Assembly (NCBI GenBank): GCA_045616445.1
Contig: JAZLGR010000012.1
Coordinates: 35,714 to 99,713 of the forward strand
Direction of reading: 5' to 3'
Origin: Fimousia sp045616445
GTDB taxonomy: Bacteria; Bacillota; Clostridia; Lachnospirales; Lachnospiraceae
Length of the DNA stretch: 64,000 bases
Numbering within the stretch: position 1 is the first letter of the stretch; each line of letters begins with the position of its first letter. The position numbers were made by a program, and so were the translations under genes. This document shows, piece after piece, positions 7,652-16,168 of the stretch. The notes under the pieces were generated by a model. The model worked only from the letters and a program-made list of their open reading frames with translations, did not search any database and was not told the origin of the DNA.

Positions 7652-9361
7652 ATGAAAAGAATCTTAACGACCCTGCTTGCAGTGCTGATGACACTTTCCA
7701 TAATCTATATAGCACCTGTTTACGGGTCAGAACCAGAATGTGACCTGTTCCTGCAAAACTTAGACCGGGAGACGAAGCAAGCGGCAGCTTATCTTATCCA
7801 GAAGGATCCGGCGACCTATGAAAGCTTTGGAGCAAAGGAAAGCATGATCTATCTGAATATGCTTCGCGCCGGCCGCGATATGAGTGGCTATCAGGGGGCA
7901 TTCTTAAAGAGCGTTCAGGAAAGCCTTGAAAAACAGGATGGCAAGATCATCTATGAGGACAAGCACGGAGCAAAACTTAACCAGGTAGAGGATGACGCAA
8001 TCTATGCCAGCCTGATTCTGATCTTACAGGCCTGCGGCATGAATCCAGCCGATTTTCACGGCTATAATCTGGTGGAACGCTTCGAAAACTATGAACCTGA
8101 CGCCACAATGAAAAAAGACTATTACGGATATACGGTCAATCCGTATTATTATTGTTTCTTAACAGAAGCAGCCCAAGCCATTGGGAATTCGGCCCTTGCG
8201 GAGAAAATCTTCGCTTACGAGACCGATGAACTCTACACCGATGGAAAGGGCATGAACTATTATGGCTACAGCTGTGATAACACATCCATGTATGTGCTGT
8301 CCATTCCAGACAGCAAACTGACCGGGGCAAAAGCCAGGGACGCCAAAAAGCTGGTGAAATCCTATATTTCCGAAGCTGGTGCCAACTACAATGACACATA
8401 CACCAATAAGAATGGAGATTCCACAGCCCTTGCCATGGCAGCCCTGTCAAAGCTTGGCGATGTGGAGGAAGCCATCAATTTATATGGTGTGCTTTACAGA
8501 TCCTTCCGTCATGCTTCCGGCGTCTATTATTATGATCCGTCTGGCTCCGGCAATACCATTTTGTCCACCAAGGATGCCATGACTGGTATATATTATCTGA
8601 AGCAGGCGGTGAAAGGGAAGTCCTTAACCCATCATTATGACGTGACATTTGACTGGAATGCCGATCACAGCGCAGCTGATGCAACCCTTTTCTGTTATCT
8701 GTGCGAAAAAAGTGATCAAAAAGTGAAGGCAGACATCAAAGTGTCAGATCAGAAGGCCGACCTTAGCCATACCGGCCAGAAGATGATTACCGCGTCCATT
8801 ACAAAGGACGGCGTCACTTATTCTGAGGATTATGTGAAGCAGATCTATCACTATCCAAAATCCATTAAGCTATCTTGCACAAGCACCGTCTATACCGGCA
8901 AGGCATTAAAGCCGACTGTCACAGTAAAGGATGAGACCGGTCAGAAGATCGATCCTTCCGCCTATACCGTGACTTATCAGAATAATACCAATGTGGGCAC
9001 GGCAAATGTAACCGTCACCTTCAAGGCTGCGGCCAACATCAAGGGGACTGTGACAAAGACATTTGACATTGTGCCAAAGGCAACAAAGATTTCCAAGATC
9101 GCTGCAGCAAAAAAGGGCTTTAAAGTAACCTGGAAAAAGCAGGCAACACAGACCTCAGGTTATGAAGTAGCCTATGACACAAGTTCTTCCATGAAGAATC
9201 AGAAGATCAAGAAGATCAGCAGCAACAAGACAACCTCACTTAAGGTAACTAAGTTATCTGCCCAAAAGAAGTACTATGTTCGGGTAAGAACCTGTAAAAA
9301 GGCAGGCGGTAAGACCTATTATTCAGCATGGAGCTCCATAAAGACAGTGACTACAAAATAA
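7652..9361 (+). CDS. Secreted alpha-toroid protein resembling transcobalamin N-terminal half, with Ig and FN3 modules
   Basis: The start at ATG 7652 has GGTGAG six bases upstream and gives a clear signal peptide (MKRILTTLLAVLMTLSIIYIA). Residues 30-320 are paired helices with recurring patterns such as DDAIYASLILILQACGM, DNTSMYVLS and NGDSTALAMAALSKLGD. This resembles an alpha/alpha toroid like the prenyltransferase-type barrel that forms the N-terminal domain of transcobalamin and intrinsic factor. Residues 400-480 form a bacterial Ig-like module (YTGKALKPTVTVKDETG, VGTANVTVTFKA) and 485-569 a fibronectin III-like module (KGFKVTWKKQ, YYVRVRT). No sortase motif or membrane anchor is seen. Function is inferred: extracellular corrinoid binding together with the DUF4430 proteins. 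Confidence 0.75.
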   Translation: MKRILTTLLAVLMTLSIIYIAPVYGSEPECDLFLQNLDRETKQAAAYLIQKDPATYESFGAKESMIYLNMLRAGRDMSGYQGAFLKSVQESLEKQDGKIIYEDKHGAKLNQVEDDAIYASLILILQACGMNPADFHGYNLVERFENYEPDATMKKDYYGYTVNPYYYCFLTEAAQAIGNSALAEKIFAYETDELYTDGKGMNYYGYSCDNTSMYVLSIPDSKLTGAKARDAKKLVKSYISEAGANYNDTYTNKNGDSTALAMAALSKLGDVEEAINLYGVLYRSFRHASGVYYYDPSGSGNTILSTKDAMTGIYYLKQAVKGKSLTHHYDVTFDWNADHSAADATLFCYLCEKSDQKVKADIKVSDQKADLSHTGQKMITASITKDGVTYSEDYVKQIYHYPKSIKLSCTSTVYTGKALKPTVTVKDETGQKIDPSAYTVTYQNNTNVGTANVTVTFKAAANIKGTVTKTFDIVPKATKISKIAAAKKGFKVTWKKQATQTSGYEVAYDTSSSMKNQKIKKISSNKTTSLKVTKLSAQKKYYVRVRTCKKAGGKTYYSAWSSIKTVTTK

Positions 9362-9385
9362 ATAATATAAAGGAAGGGAAATAAC

Positions 9386-10405
9386 ATGAAAAAACTTTTC
9401 GCAATTTTATTAACACTTGTCATTGCCATGACAGCAATGCCAGCAGTTACTCAGGCAGCAGAAGCAGTTGAAAAAAGAACTGTTAATGTCACAATCCAGG
9501 GAGAGAATGAATTCTTCGTGGAAAATGAAGCATTAGAAGTAAGTGGAGACCTCTCCATCCGATATGGCTATGACCAGAATGCAGAAGTTACCACATTAGA
9601 CGCACTCATCAAAGCACATGAAGACGGATTCAAATACTTCGCAAAAAATCCACAGAAATATCTTGCAAAGGGCAGCTGGGGCTTCACAACTGTTTGGGGC
9701 TATGACACAGCTAGCCTTGGATACCGTGTCAATGGAATCGAAGTATGGGATGATTCCGATTTATTAGGAGATGGCGATGAAATCTCCTTATTCTTCTACC
9801 AGGATCTTTTCGGATACTCTGATAAATACTGTAAATTAGATACAGATATCACAGACATCACAGCTGGGGATGAAGTAACATTCACATTAACTGGTGAAGG
9901 CTATAATGAATACTACGAAGTAGTGAATGGTCCTGTAGAAGGTATCGAAATCTGTCTCGTAAACAACAAAAAACCGGAAACAGTATTAGGTGTGACAGAC
10001 AAAGACGGCGTGGTGAAGGTAACATTTGACAAGAAGGGTACCTATGCAGTATGTGCCAAATCTTCTGATGACACATATGTAGTAATGCCTTGGACTAAAG
10101 TGACAGTAAAAGGTCAGAAACAGTCCGTAAAGATCACATCCAAATCTAAGACCATGAAAGCAAAGGCTGCAAAATATGCAGAATGTAAGACAACAAAGCT
10201 TTCCTATAAAAATAACAAGACAGAAGTAACCTTCAAGAAGGTATCCGGAAGCAAGAAAATCGATGTATCCAAACATGGCAAGATTGTTGTGAAAAAAGGA
10301 ACAAAGAAAGGTACTTATTCCATCAAAGTGAAAGCAACTGCAAAGGCAACCAGCTTATATGACAGTGCATCTACTACAAAAACCATCAAAGTAAAAGTAA
10401 AATAA
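9386..10405 (+). CDS. Secreted DUF4430-like protein with Ig-like tail
   Basis: The ribosome site AAGGAAGGG precedes ATG 9386. A Sec signal peptide ends near TQAAEA. Residues 28-150 look like a divergent DUF4430 or transcobalamin C-terminal-type beta domain (VNVTIQGENEFFVE, TTLDALIKAH, LGYRVNGIEVWDDSDLLGDG). Residues 150-245 are an Ig-like fold (DEVTFTLTGEG, GVTDKDGVVKVTFDKKGTYAV), and the last 90 residues are a basic Thr/Lys-rich beta module that could bind wall polymers. Codon use is more biased than in the transporter genes, suggesting higher expression. It is the last gene before a terminator and lies 24 bases after the toroid gene, so it belongs to the same riboswitch unit. Confidence 0.75.
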   Translation: MKKLFAILLTLVIAMTAMPAVTQAAEAVEKRTVNVTIQGENEFFVENEALEVSGDLSIRYGYDQNAEVTTLDALIKAHEDGFKYFAKNPQKYLAKGSWGFTTVWGYDTASLGYRVNGIEVWDDSDLLGDGDEISLFFYQDLFGYSDKYCKLDTDITDITAGDEVTFTLTGEGYNEYYEVVNGPVEGIEICLVNNKKPETVLGVTDKDGVVKVTFDKKGTYAVCAKSSDDTYVVMPWTKVTVKGQKQSVKITSKSKTMKAKAAKYAECKTTKLSYKNNKTEVTFKKVSGSKKIDVSKHGKIVVKKGTKKGTYSIKVKATAKATSLYDSASTTKTIKVKVK

Positions 10406-10459
10406 TTGACAAAATTCGTCAGGTTCGATAATCTATTTCTATGAGAGTATTGAGCAGAG

Positions 10460-10495
10460 AGGCCTCGTATGTTTCAAATACGGGGCCTGTTTTAC
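10460..10495 (+). terminator. Terminator of the B12 uptake unit
   Basis: AGGCCTCGTAT pairs with ATACGGGGCCT around GTTTCAA and is followed by GTTTTA. It ends the 3601-10405 transcript. Confidence 0.75.
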
Positions 10496-10520
10496 TATAT
10501 AAGAATGAGGTTAAGTGAGG

Positions 10521-11855
10521 ATGGAATATTCCATAGAGTTTATAAAATATTTAGAAGAAATACCAAGTACAAGAAATTTAGACAATATCTATCAGGATCC
10601 ATATAAGGCAAAGAATCTGGATATCTATTTATCTTCCATGAAGTTAAAGAATCCCAAGGCCCTGCTTCTTGGAGGCTGTCCAACCTTTAGCGGAAGCCGC
10701 AAGACAGGCATTCCATTTACTGATGAGTACTATGTTGGGAATACAAAAGTAGAGCTTGAGGATGATACCCAGGAGAAGGAACTGCTGCCAAAGGTTAAGA
10801 AATGGGAAAAGCACAACCCGGTTAAGAAGGAACGAGGTTCCAAGATTGTTTGGGAGAATCTATCCATTGAGCTTGAAGAACTGCTTCTCTGGAACATCTT
10901 CCCATTCTATCCCCACACAGCCAATGTGTATGGGCTTCAGCGTAAATTAAGTGACCAGGAGATGGAGCTTAGTTTAGAACTGCTGTTAGATCTCCTGGAT
11001 GAGTTTCCGACGATTACAACGATTTTGGTTGCCAGCGATCTTGCTGCCAAGATTATCAAACACAATCCTGAGTTAAGTAGTCGTTATACGCTGTTCTATG
11101 TCAGCGCGCCGGCAATCAGTAAAGCGGATGAATTCATAGGGCGAGTGAAGCTTGCATTAAAATATAAGGATGAGATCATTGCAGAAAGTGATCACCAGGA
11201 ACGCAATGAAATTGCCTATGAATATCGAAGAAGATGGGCTGATATGAGTAGTGACGGATCAAAGTTTTACTGTCGTATGTTAAATCGTATTCTGCCAATT
11301 GAGAAGGACTATTATTGTGAATTCTGTCCTTGTCATCTGGGTGAGAAGTTCTATTGCGGATACTATGATTTTAATCGCACCGACGTGAACACCCCATTAG
11401 AGGCAGTCAAGAGAAGATTTGACATGGTGATTGCAGCCAACTTATCTCCATTGTTCCCGGACTATATCAAGCGTACCAGACTTTCTGATGTAATTGTGGA
11501 ACAGGCTCTTCAGCTGGTGGCACCGATTTACCGCAATGAGATCCACGAGGAGTCCGGTGAACCATATATTGTGTATATTTTGACGAGAATTCATACAATT
11601 TACGATTATATTCTCCAGTTAAATAAGGATCATCAGAAGGATGTACTGGCGGCACTGGTACTTTACCGTGTATTTAAGCGTCAGCAGATCTCTCCAGCCA
11701 AGGTACAGAACGAGTTTGGTGATTATGTACTCTCACTTCTGTCCGAACAGCATCCGGAACATGAAGAGAATCTGTATGAATTATACAATCAGTTGAATGA
11801 ACTGGATATCTCAGAAGAAATTATGGATATCTTTCATATATTAAAACAGAGCTAG
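10521..11855 (+). CDS. Uracil-DNA-glycosylase-like protein with Cys cluster and RelA-type HD-like tail (paralog A)
   Basis: Residues 40-220 follow the plan of a uracil-DNA glycosylase family: LLLGGCPTFSGSRKTGIPFTDE and LLLWNIFPFYPH, ending where active members have a VRHPS-type motif; here it reads YVSAPAISKADEF, so the catalytic His is missing. Residues 245-300 hold a Cys cluster (YYCEFCPCHLGEKFYCGYYDFNRTD). Residues 345-420 resemble the HD domain of RelA/SpoT (DVLAALVLYRVFKRQQIS, QNEFGDYVLSLL), but the catalytic His-Asp is Tyr-Arg. A close paralog lies at 58411-59757. The start is probably ATG 10521 (GTG 10515 possible). It heads a unit with a small membrane protein, an esterase and a metallo-beta-lactamase-fold gene. 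The true function is unknown. Confidence 0.7.
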   Translation: MEYSIEFIKYLEEIPSTRNLDNIYQDPYKAKNLDIYLSSMKLKNPKALLLGGCPTFSGSRKTGIPFTDEYYVGNTKVELEDDTQEKELLPKVKKWEKHNPVKKERGSKIVWENLSIELEELLLWNIFPFYPHTANVYGLQRKLSDQEMELSLELLLDLLDEFPTITTILVASDLAAKIIKHNPELSSRYTLFYVSAPAISKADEFIGRVKLALKYKDEIIAESDHQERNEIAYEYRRRWADMSSDGSKFYCRMLNRILPIEKDYYCEFCPCHLGEKFYCGYYDFNRTDVNTPLEAVKRRFDMVIAANLSPLFPDYIKRTRLSDVIVEQALQLVAPIYRNEIHEESGEPYIVYILTRIHTIYDYILQLNKDHQKDVLAALVLYRVFKRQQISPAKVQNEFGDYVLSLLSEQHPEHEENLYELYNQLNELDISEEIMDIFHILKQS

Positions 11856-11868
11856 AAAGAGGAATATT

Positions 11869-12189
11869 ATGGCGTCAAACAAGGAAGGTATGACAAAAGA
11901 AGAAAAGAAAGCTTTGAAAGAAGAGCAGAGAAAGGAACGCATCAAAGGATATGCTAGAAGTACTTCCTCTGCACAGATCGAACGTAACTATATAATAGGA
12001 AGAAGAATCATGATCGCATTTATCGTATTTGCAGTATTCTCATTTTTCTTCCGTCCATGGTTCTATACAATTATCCTGCTTATTCTCATTGTGAGAGAGC
12101 ACTCCAGAATGAAGGATGCCAATGAAGCGTATCACCTGAAAACCGGGGAGTGGATCAAGGAACCGAAAGAGAAGAAGAATAAGGAGTAG
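11869..12189 (+). CDS. Small membrane protein of unknown function
   Basis: A 106-residue protein with a highly charged N-terminus (Lys/Glu-rich, residues 1-40), two hydrophobic segments in residues 50-80 separated by a short Arg-Pro-Trp turn (FFFRPWFYTIILLILIV), and a charged tail ending EKKNKE. A ribosome site (AAAGAGGAATATT) precedes it and it lies 13 bases after the glycosylase-like gene. I do not recognise the family. Confidence 0.65.
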   Translation: MASNKEGMTKEEKKALKEEQRKERIKGYARSTSSAQIERNYIIGRRIMIAFIVFAVFSFFFRPWFYTIILLILIVREHSRMKDANEAYHLKTGEWIKEPKEKKNKE

Positions 12190-12193
12190 ACAA

Positions 12194-12829
12194 ATGAAGA
12201 CAATCATATGCTTCGGTGACTCCAATACCTATGGATATATTCCATTGGATGGACATCGATATGACCGTAACACCAGATGGACCTGCCTGTTACAGAAGAT
12301 GCTTGGCGATGAGTATGAAGTGATCTCAGAAGGCTGTAATGGCAGAACAACAGTATTTGACGAACCAGGTGCCAAGTATAAGAATGGTAAGAGATATCTC
12401 CGTGCCTGCTTAAACAGTCATAAACCAATCGACGGCATCATCCTTATGCTGGGAAGCAATGATACAAAACGCTGTTATCATGCATCTGCGAGAAAGATTG
12501 CAGCAGGAGCCGAAGAACTGGTATCCATCATCGAGACATTTACCAAGAACAAACAGGGCTTCGTGCCAAAGATCATTCTGGTGACACCACCGGCCCTTGG
12601 AGAAGGAATCGAACAGTCTCCATTTAAGGATCAGATGGACAAAAAATCAAGAAAGAAGACCTTAAAGTTCCCGAAACTCTATGCAGCCATTGCGAGAAAG
12701 CACGGACTGATCAACTTAAACAGCCAGAAAGTGATCGATGCTCCGACAGAGGACTGCCTGCATCTAAACGCTGAACAGCATAAGCTGATGGCAGATGCAC
12801 TCTATGAACTGGTGAAGGAACATATGTAG
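12194..12829 (+). CDS. SGNH/GDSL-family esterase
   Basis: Block I CFGDSNTYGY carries the nucleophile Ser; block III is MLGSNDTK with the oxyanion Asn; the C-terminal DCLHLN supplies the Asp-x-x-His pair. The order and spacing, plus RWTCLLQ and the EGCNGRTT stretch, resemble the arylesterase/acyltransferase group of SGNH hydrolases (MsAcT-like). There is no signal peptide, so it is cytoplasmic. The substrate is probably a small acyl or acetyl ester, not predictable. The gene starts four bases after the small membrane protein gene, with AAGGAG as ribosome site, and is followed at ten bases by the next gene: one operon. Confidence 0.85.
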   Translation: MKTIICFGDSNTYGYIPLDGHRYDRNTRWTCLLQKMLGDEYEVISEGCNGRTTVFDEPGAKYKNGKRYLRACLNSHKPIDGIILMLGSNDTKRCYHASARKIAAGAEELVSIIETFTKNKQGFVPKIILVTPPALGEGIEQSPFKDQMDKKSRKKTLKFPKLYAAIARKHGLINLNSQKVIDAPTEDCLHLNAEQHKLMADALYELVKEHM

Positions 12830-12839
12830 GAGAAAGATT

Positions 12840-13484
12840 ATGAAAGAACATATTAGAGTATTTACACACAGTGCCATTCGCATCAAAGGAGATTCTCCCG
12901 ATGTTGTCATGTATTTTGACCCATTCCAGATGAAGGAAGCACTTCACGATGCGGATATGATTTTCATTACACATGAACATTTCGATCACTTTTCTCCAGA
13001 GGATATCGAAAAAGTGGCAAAGGAAGACACCATCTTAATCTGTCCGGAATCCATGGGTGAAAAAGCAGAGGAATGCTGTATTCCATTTACCAATATCCTT
13101 ACCATGAAGCCAAATCAGGTAAGCTATATTGCCGGTGTTGGGGTGGAAGCAGTCCCAGCCTACAATGTGGGCGCACCATTCCACACAAAGGATAAGGAAT
13201 GGGTTGGTTATCTGATCTCTGTGGACGAAACAGATTATTATATCACCGGGGATACCCACAGAAACGAAGAAAACTTCGACGTTCCATGTGATGTCATCTT
13301 TGTTCCAATTGGCGGCACTTATACCTTCAGTGCAGAAGAAGGCGCAGCATTCGTCAATGAATTAAAACCGAAAACAGCCATTCCGACCCACTATGGCGCA
13401 GTGGTTGGCAGGGAAGAGGATGCAGCTGTTTTTACTGATTTAGTGGATGACGAAATTGAAGTCCTTGTCGTAAAAGAATATTAA
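12840..13484 (+). CDS. Metallo-beta-lactamase-fold hydrolase, UlaG-like
   Basis: Contains the metal motif THEHFDHFS (HxHxDH), a second-shell GDTH and a late PTHYG histidine, in the order used by the UlaG/RomA-like branch of the fold. The length of 214 residues is short but complete for this group. It has no signal peptide. The substrate is unknown; relatives hydrolyse lactones or phosphodiesters. It is the last gene of the 10521-13484 unit, ending at a strong terminator. Confidence 0.82.
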   Translation: MKEHIRVFTHSAIRIKGDSPDVVMYFDPFQMKEALHDADMIFITHEHFDHFSPEDIEKVAKEDTILICPESMGEKAEECCIPFTNILTMKPNQVSYIAGVGVEAVPAYNVGAPFHTKDKEWVGYLISVDETDYYITGDTHRNEENFDVPCDVIFVPIGGTYTFSAEEGAAFVNELKPKTAIPTHYGAVVGREEDAAVFTDLVDDEIEVLVVKEY

Positions 13485-13498
13485 AATTGAGTCTATGG

Positions 13499-13532
13499 AA
13501 TCCTGTAACATTGGTTTGTTACAGGATTTTTA
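13499..13532 (+). terminator. Intrinsic terminator
   Basis: AATCCTGTAACA pairs perfectly with TGTTACAGGATT and is followed by TTTT. Confidence 0.88.
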
Positions 13533-13558
13533 AATTCTTTAAATTTATCTTAATGTCC

Positions 13559-13587
13559 TTGAACTATAAGGATTTTTATATTAATAT
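13559..13587 (+). promoter_or_regulatory. Promoter of the L,D-transpeptidase gene
   Basis: TTGAAC and TAATAT separated by 17 bases, 62 bases upstream of the start codon and just after a terminator. Confidence 0.55.
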
Positions 13588-13648
13588 ATTCTTCGGATTA
13601 AAATCGTATGATTGATATAGAGAAAATTTGAGGAAAGGATATTGTAAA

Positions 13649-15055
13649 ATGGCAGAACAGGATAAAAAAGAAATCAACAAAGGTATGAATAAGAAGAAGC
13701 TTTCAGCAGCAGTTCTTGGACTTCTTGCTGTTGTTTATATTGGCGGAGCAGTGTATTTTAACCATCGTTATCTTCCGGGTACAACTATGAATGGGGATAA
13801 GATTGGCGGTAAAACTGTTGCTCAGGTGGAAGCCATGATCGAGACAAAGCAGGATGAATACCAGGTAACTTTAAAGGGACGTGATGATTACAGCGAAGTG
13901 ATCTCCGGCAGTGATATCGGGTATGATGCTTCCTACGGTGCTTCCTTAAAAGACGGATTAGAAAAACAGTCTGGATTTTTATGGTTTATGGGTGCGCCAA
14001 AGGATACCAAAGAGCTTGCGGCGGACGTTACATTTGACGAGAAGAAACTTCAGAATGTGGTGGATTCCCTTGCATGTATGAAGAAGAAAAACAACCGCAA
14101 ACCGGTCAATGCAACCATCAAGATGGACAAGAATGGCAAGTTCAAGGTAGTAAAAGAAGATATCGGTACCACCGTTGTGAAAAAGAATATCACTAAGTCT
14201 GTTAAGAAAGCATTATCTGTTATGGACGGCACAGTCGATATGGATCAGGCAAAGTGCTACAAGAATCCAGCCATCTACAAAGACGACGAAGTGCTTCAGA
14301 AATCCATCAAACAGGCAGAAAAAATTTGTAAGGTTACCATTACTTACGATTTTAAATATACAACTGAAGAAGTCACACCTGAGATGATCAAGAAGTGGAT
14401 CAAGTTCGACATCAATACATCCAAGCCAGAGCTTGATTACGATCAGGTATTAGCGTATATTGAAGGACTTGCTCACAAATATGATACCTTCTCCTCTGTT
14501 CGAACCATCAAAGATCAGGGCGGACGTGAGCATAAGGTATATTACGGTGACTATGGATGGAAGATCTCCCAGACCAAGGAAGCGAAGAAGCTGATGAAGG
14601 TCATCTTAAAGGGCAAGAGTGTGACCCGTGAACCAATCTACATGTATAAAGCAGTATGTCGTAAAGAAGGAAATATCGACTGGGATGATACTTACTGTCT
14701 GGTGAATCTTTCTGCACAGACCATGTCCTATGTCAAAGATGGCAAGACAGTACTGAGCAGTTCTGTTGTAACCGGTGATGTCAACAAGGGAAGAGGTACA
14801 CCAACAGGTACTTACGAAATCATGTACAAGGTGACAGATACTGAATTAGTTGGTGCAAACTACAGCTCCCACGTAAATTACTTCATGGTATTTGCGCCAA
14901 ATGTTGGATTCCACGATGCGACCTGGAGAAGATCCTTCGGCGGCAGCATCTTCAGAGGCAACGGTTCCCATGGATGTGTTAATATGCCACTTGGCAATGC
15001 ATCCGCACTTTACAAAGTCTTAGAACCAGGCACACCTGTATTTGTATATTACTAA
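13649..15055 (+). CDS. L,D-transpeptidase with peptidoglycan-binding domain
   Basis: The start at ATG 13649 follows GAGGAAAGGA, and gives a 468-residue protein with one N-terminal membrane segment (about residues 18-36, ending YFNHRYL). Residues 40-200 and 210-330 match the repeated domain often found before YkuD domains in clostridia (TTMNGDKIGGKTVAQVE). The C-terminal 130 residues are a YkuD catalytic domain with the active-site stretch GNGSHGCVNMP (His and Cys). It makes 3-3 crosslinks in peptidoglycan outside the membrane. It is a single-gene transcript with its own promoter. A second, smaller L,D-transpeptidase lies at 61727-62452. Confidence 0.92.
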   Translation: MAEQDKKEINKGMNKKKLSAAVLGLLAVVYIGGAVYFNHRYLPGTTMNGDKIGGKTVAQVEAMIETKQDEYQVTLKGRDDYSEVISGSDIGYDASYGASLKDGLEKQSGFLWFMGAPKDTKELAADVTFDEKKLQNVVDSLACMKKKNNRKPVNATIKMDKNGKFKVVKEDIGTTVVKKNITKSVKKALSVMDGTVDMDQAKCYKNPAIYKDDEVLQKSIKQAEKICKVTITYDFKYTTEEVTPEMIKKWIKFDINTSKPELDYDQVLAYIEGLAHKYDTFSSVRTIKDQGGREHKVYYGDYGWKISQTKEAKKLMKVILKGKSVTREPIYMYKAVCRKEGNIDWDDTYCLVNLSAQTMSYVKDGKTVLSSSVVTGDVNKGRGTPTGTYEIMYKVTDTELVGANYSSHVNYFMVFAPNVGFHDATWRRSFGGSIFRGNGSHGCVNMPLGNASALYKVLEPGTPVFVYY

Positions 15056-15076
15056 AATAACAATTATATATTGGGA

Positions 15077-15106
15077 TTGAATAAATATAGTAAGTTATGC
15101 TATAAT
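15077..15106 (+). promoter_or_regulatory. Promoter upstream of degV
   Basis: TTGAAT and TATAAT separated by 18 bases. A transcript from here would begin only about ten bases before a strong terminator hairpin. Confidence 0.6.
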
Positions 15107-15122
15107 ACGATTCAGCGAATAT

Positions 15123-15161
15123 AACTGGCAGATGATCTGTAGGGATCATCTGTCAGTTTTT
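15123..15161 (+). terminator. Strong terminator or attenuator in the degV leader
   Basis: AACTGGCAGATGATC pairs with GATCATCTGTCAGTT (one G-T pair) and is followed by TTTTT. It lies downstream of the 15077 promoter, and may instead end the L,D-transpeptidase transcript. Confidence 0.85.
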
Positions 15162-15172
15162 GATTTTACGGG

Positions 15173-15221
15173 AAACATAGTAATAGATTCTCTTTAAAGT
15201 AGTTTTAAAGTCTATGTTTTT
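15173..15221 (+). terminator. Second hairpin with T-run in the degV leader
   Basis: AAACATAG pairs with CTATGTTT, enclosing an inner CTTTAAA/TTTAAAG stem, and ends in TTTTTC. It lies 20 bases before the degV start codon; terminator-like but AT-rich and weaker. Confidence 0.45.
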
Positions 15222-15238
15222 CTACATGGAGGATAATT

Positions 15239-16111
15239 ATGAAAATTATTGTAACAACAGACACAGCAAGCAGTATTCTTCCACAGGAAGCGAAAGAAAA
15301 GAACATTCCGATTATTCCTTTATCTTTTATCATTGACGGGAAAGAATATTTCCAGAATGTGAACCTTTCCATGGAAGAATTCTATCGTATTTTAAGAGAA
15401 GGGAAAGCAGATATTTCCACTTCCCAGCCATCCATCGGTGCACTGACTGAATTCTGGGATGAATTATTAAAGGAATATGATCAGATTATTCATATCACTT
15501 TATCCAGCGCTTTAAGTGGATCCTGTCAGTCTGCAAAAATGCTGGCAGAAGAACCTGAATATGAAGGCAGAGTATTCGTACCAAATCTTCAGAGAATCTC
15601 TGTCACACAAAGACAGGCAGTACTCGATGCTCATACTTTAATTGCACAGGGCAAAACCGTTCCTGAAATCGTGGAAATCTTAGAAGAAACCAAGTTTGAC
15701 AGCAGTATCTATATCGTACTGGAAACTTTAAAATATCTTGTAAAGGGTGGACGTCTGACACCAGCTGCTGGACTCATTGCCAATGTATTAAATCTGAAAC
15801 CGGTATTACAGATTCAGGGTGAGAAGTTAGATGCATTCTCCAAATGTCGTGGTGTGAAGAAAGGCGTCAAGATTATGTTAGATGCTCTTCGCAATGACTT
15901 GAATACCCGATTTAAAGAATATTATGAGAATGGTGAGATGTATATGCAGGTTGCACATGCAGACTGTGAAGAAAAAGCCTTCGAATTAAAGGCAAGAATG
16001 GAAAAGGAATTCCCTGGTCTTGAAGTGTTCGTAGCACCGCTGAGTCTGGAGGTTGCTTGTCATGTGGGTCCGGATGCATTGGGAGCTGCGGTGACAAGAA
16101 GATTGAAATAG
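15239..16111 (+). CDS. DegV family fatty-acid-binding protein
   Basis: A 290-residue DegV-fold protein: N-terminal TTDTASSI (family TDS-like motif), STSQPSIGALTEFW (the family's TSxP motif), ITLSSALSGSCQSAKM that contacts the lipid carboxylate, and GGRLTPA in the second domain. DegV proteins (FakB in staphylococci) bind a fatty acid and present it to a fatty acid kinase. No FakA kinase is in this window. The ribosome site is GGAGGA at 15227. The leader carries two terminator-like hairpins, so expression may be attenuated. Confidence 0.92.
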   Translation: MKIIVTTDTASSILPQEAKEKNIPIIPLSFIIDGKEYFQNVNLSMEEFYRILREGKADISTSQPSIGALTEFWDELLKEYDQIIHITLSSALSGSCQSAKMLAEEPEYEGRVFVPNLQRISVTQRQAVLDAHTLIAQGKTVPEIVEILEETKFDSSIYIVLETLKYLVKGGRLTPAAGLIANVLNLKPVLQIQGEKLDAFSKCRGVKKGVKIMLDALRNDLNTRFKEYYENGEMYMQVAHADCEEKAFELKARMEKEFPGLEVFVAPLSLEVACHVGPDALGAAVTRRLK

Positions 16112-16168
16112 AAGTAGGTAGGCTGAACAGCAGCGACCTCTATGTGGCTACGCCTAAATTTAAATAAC

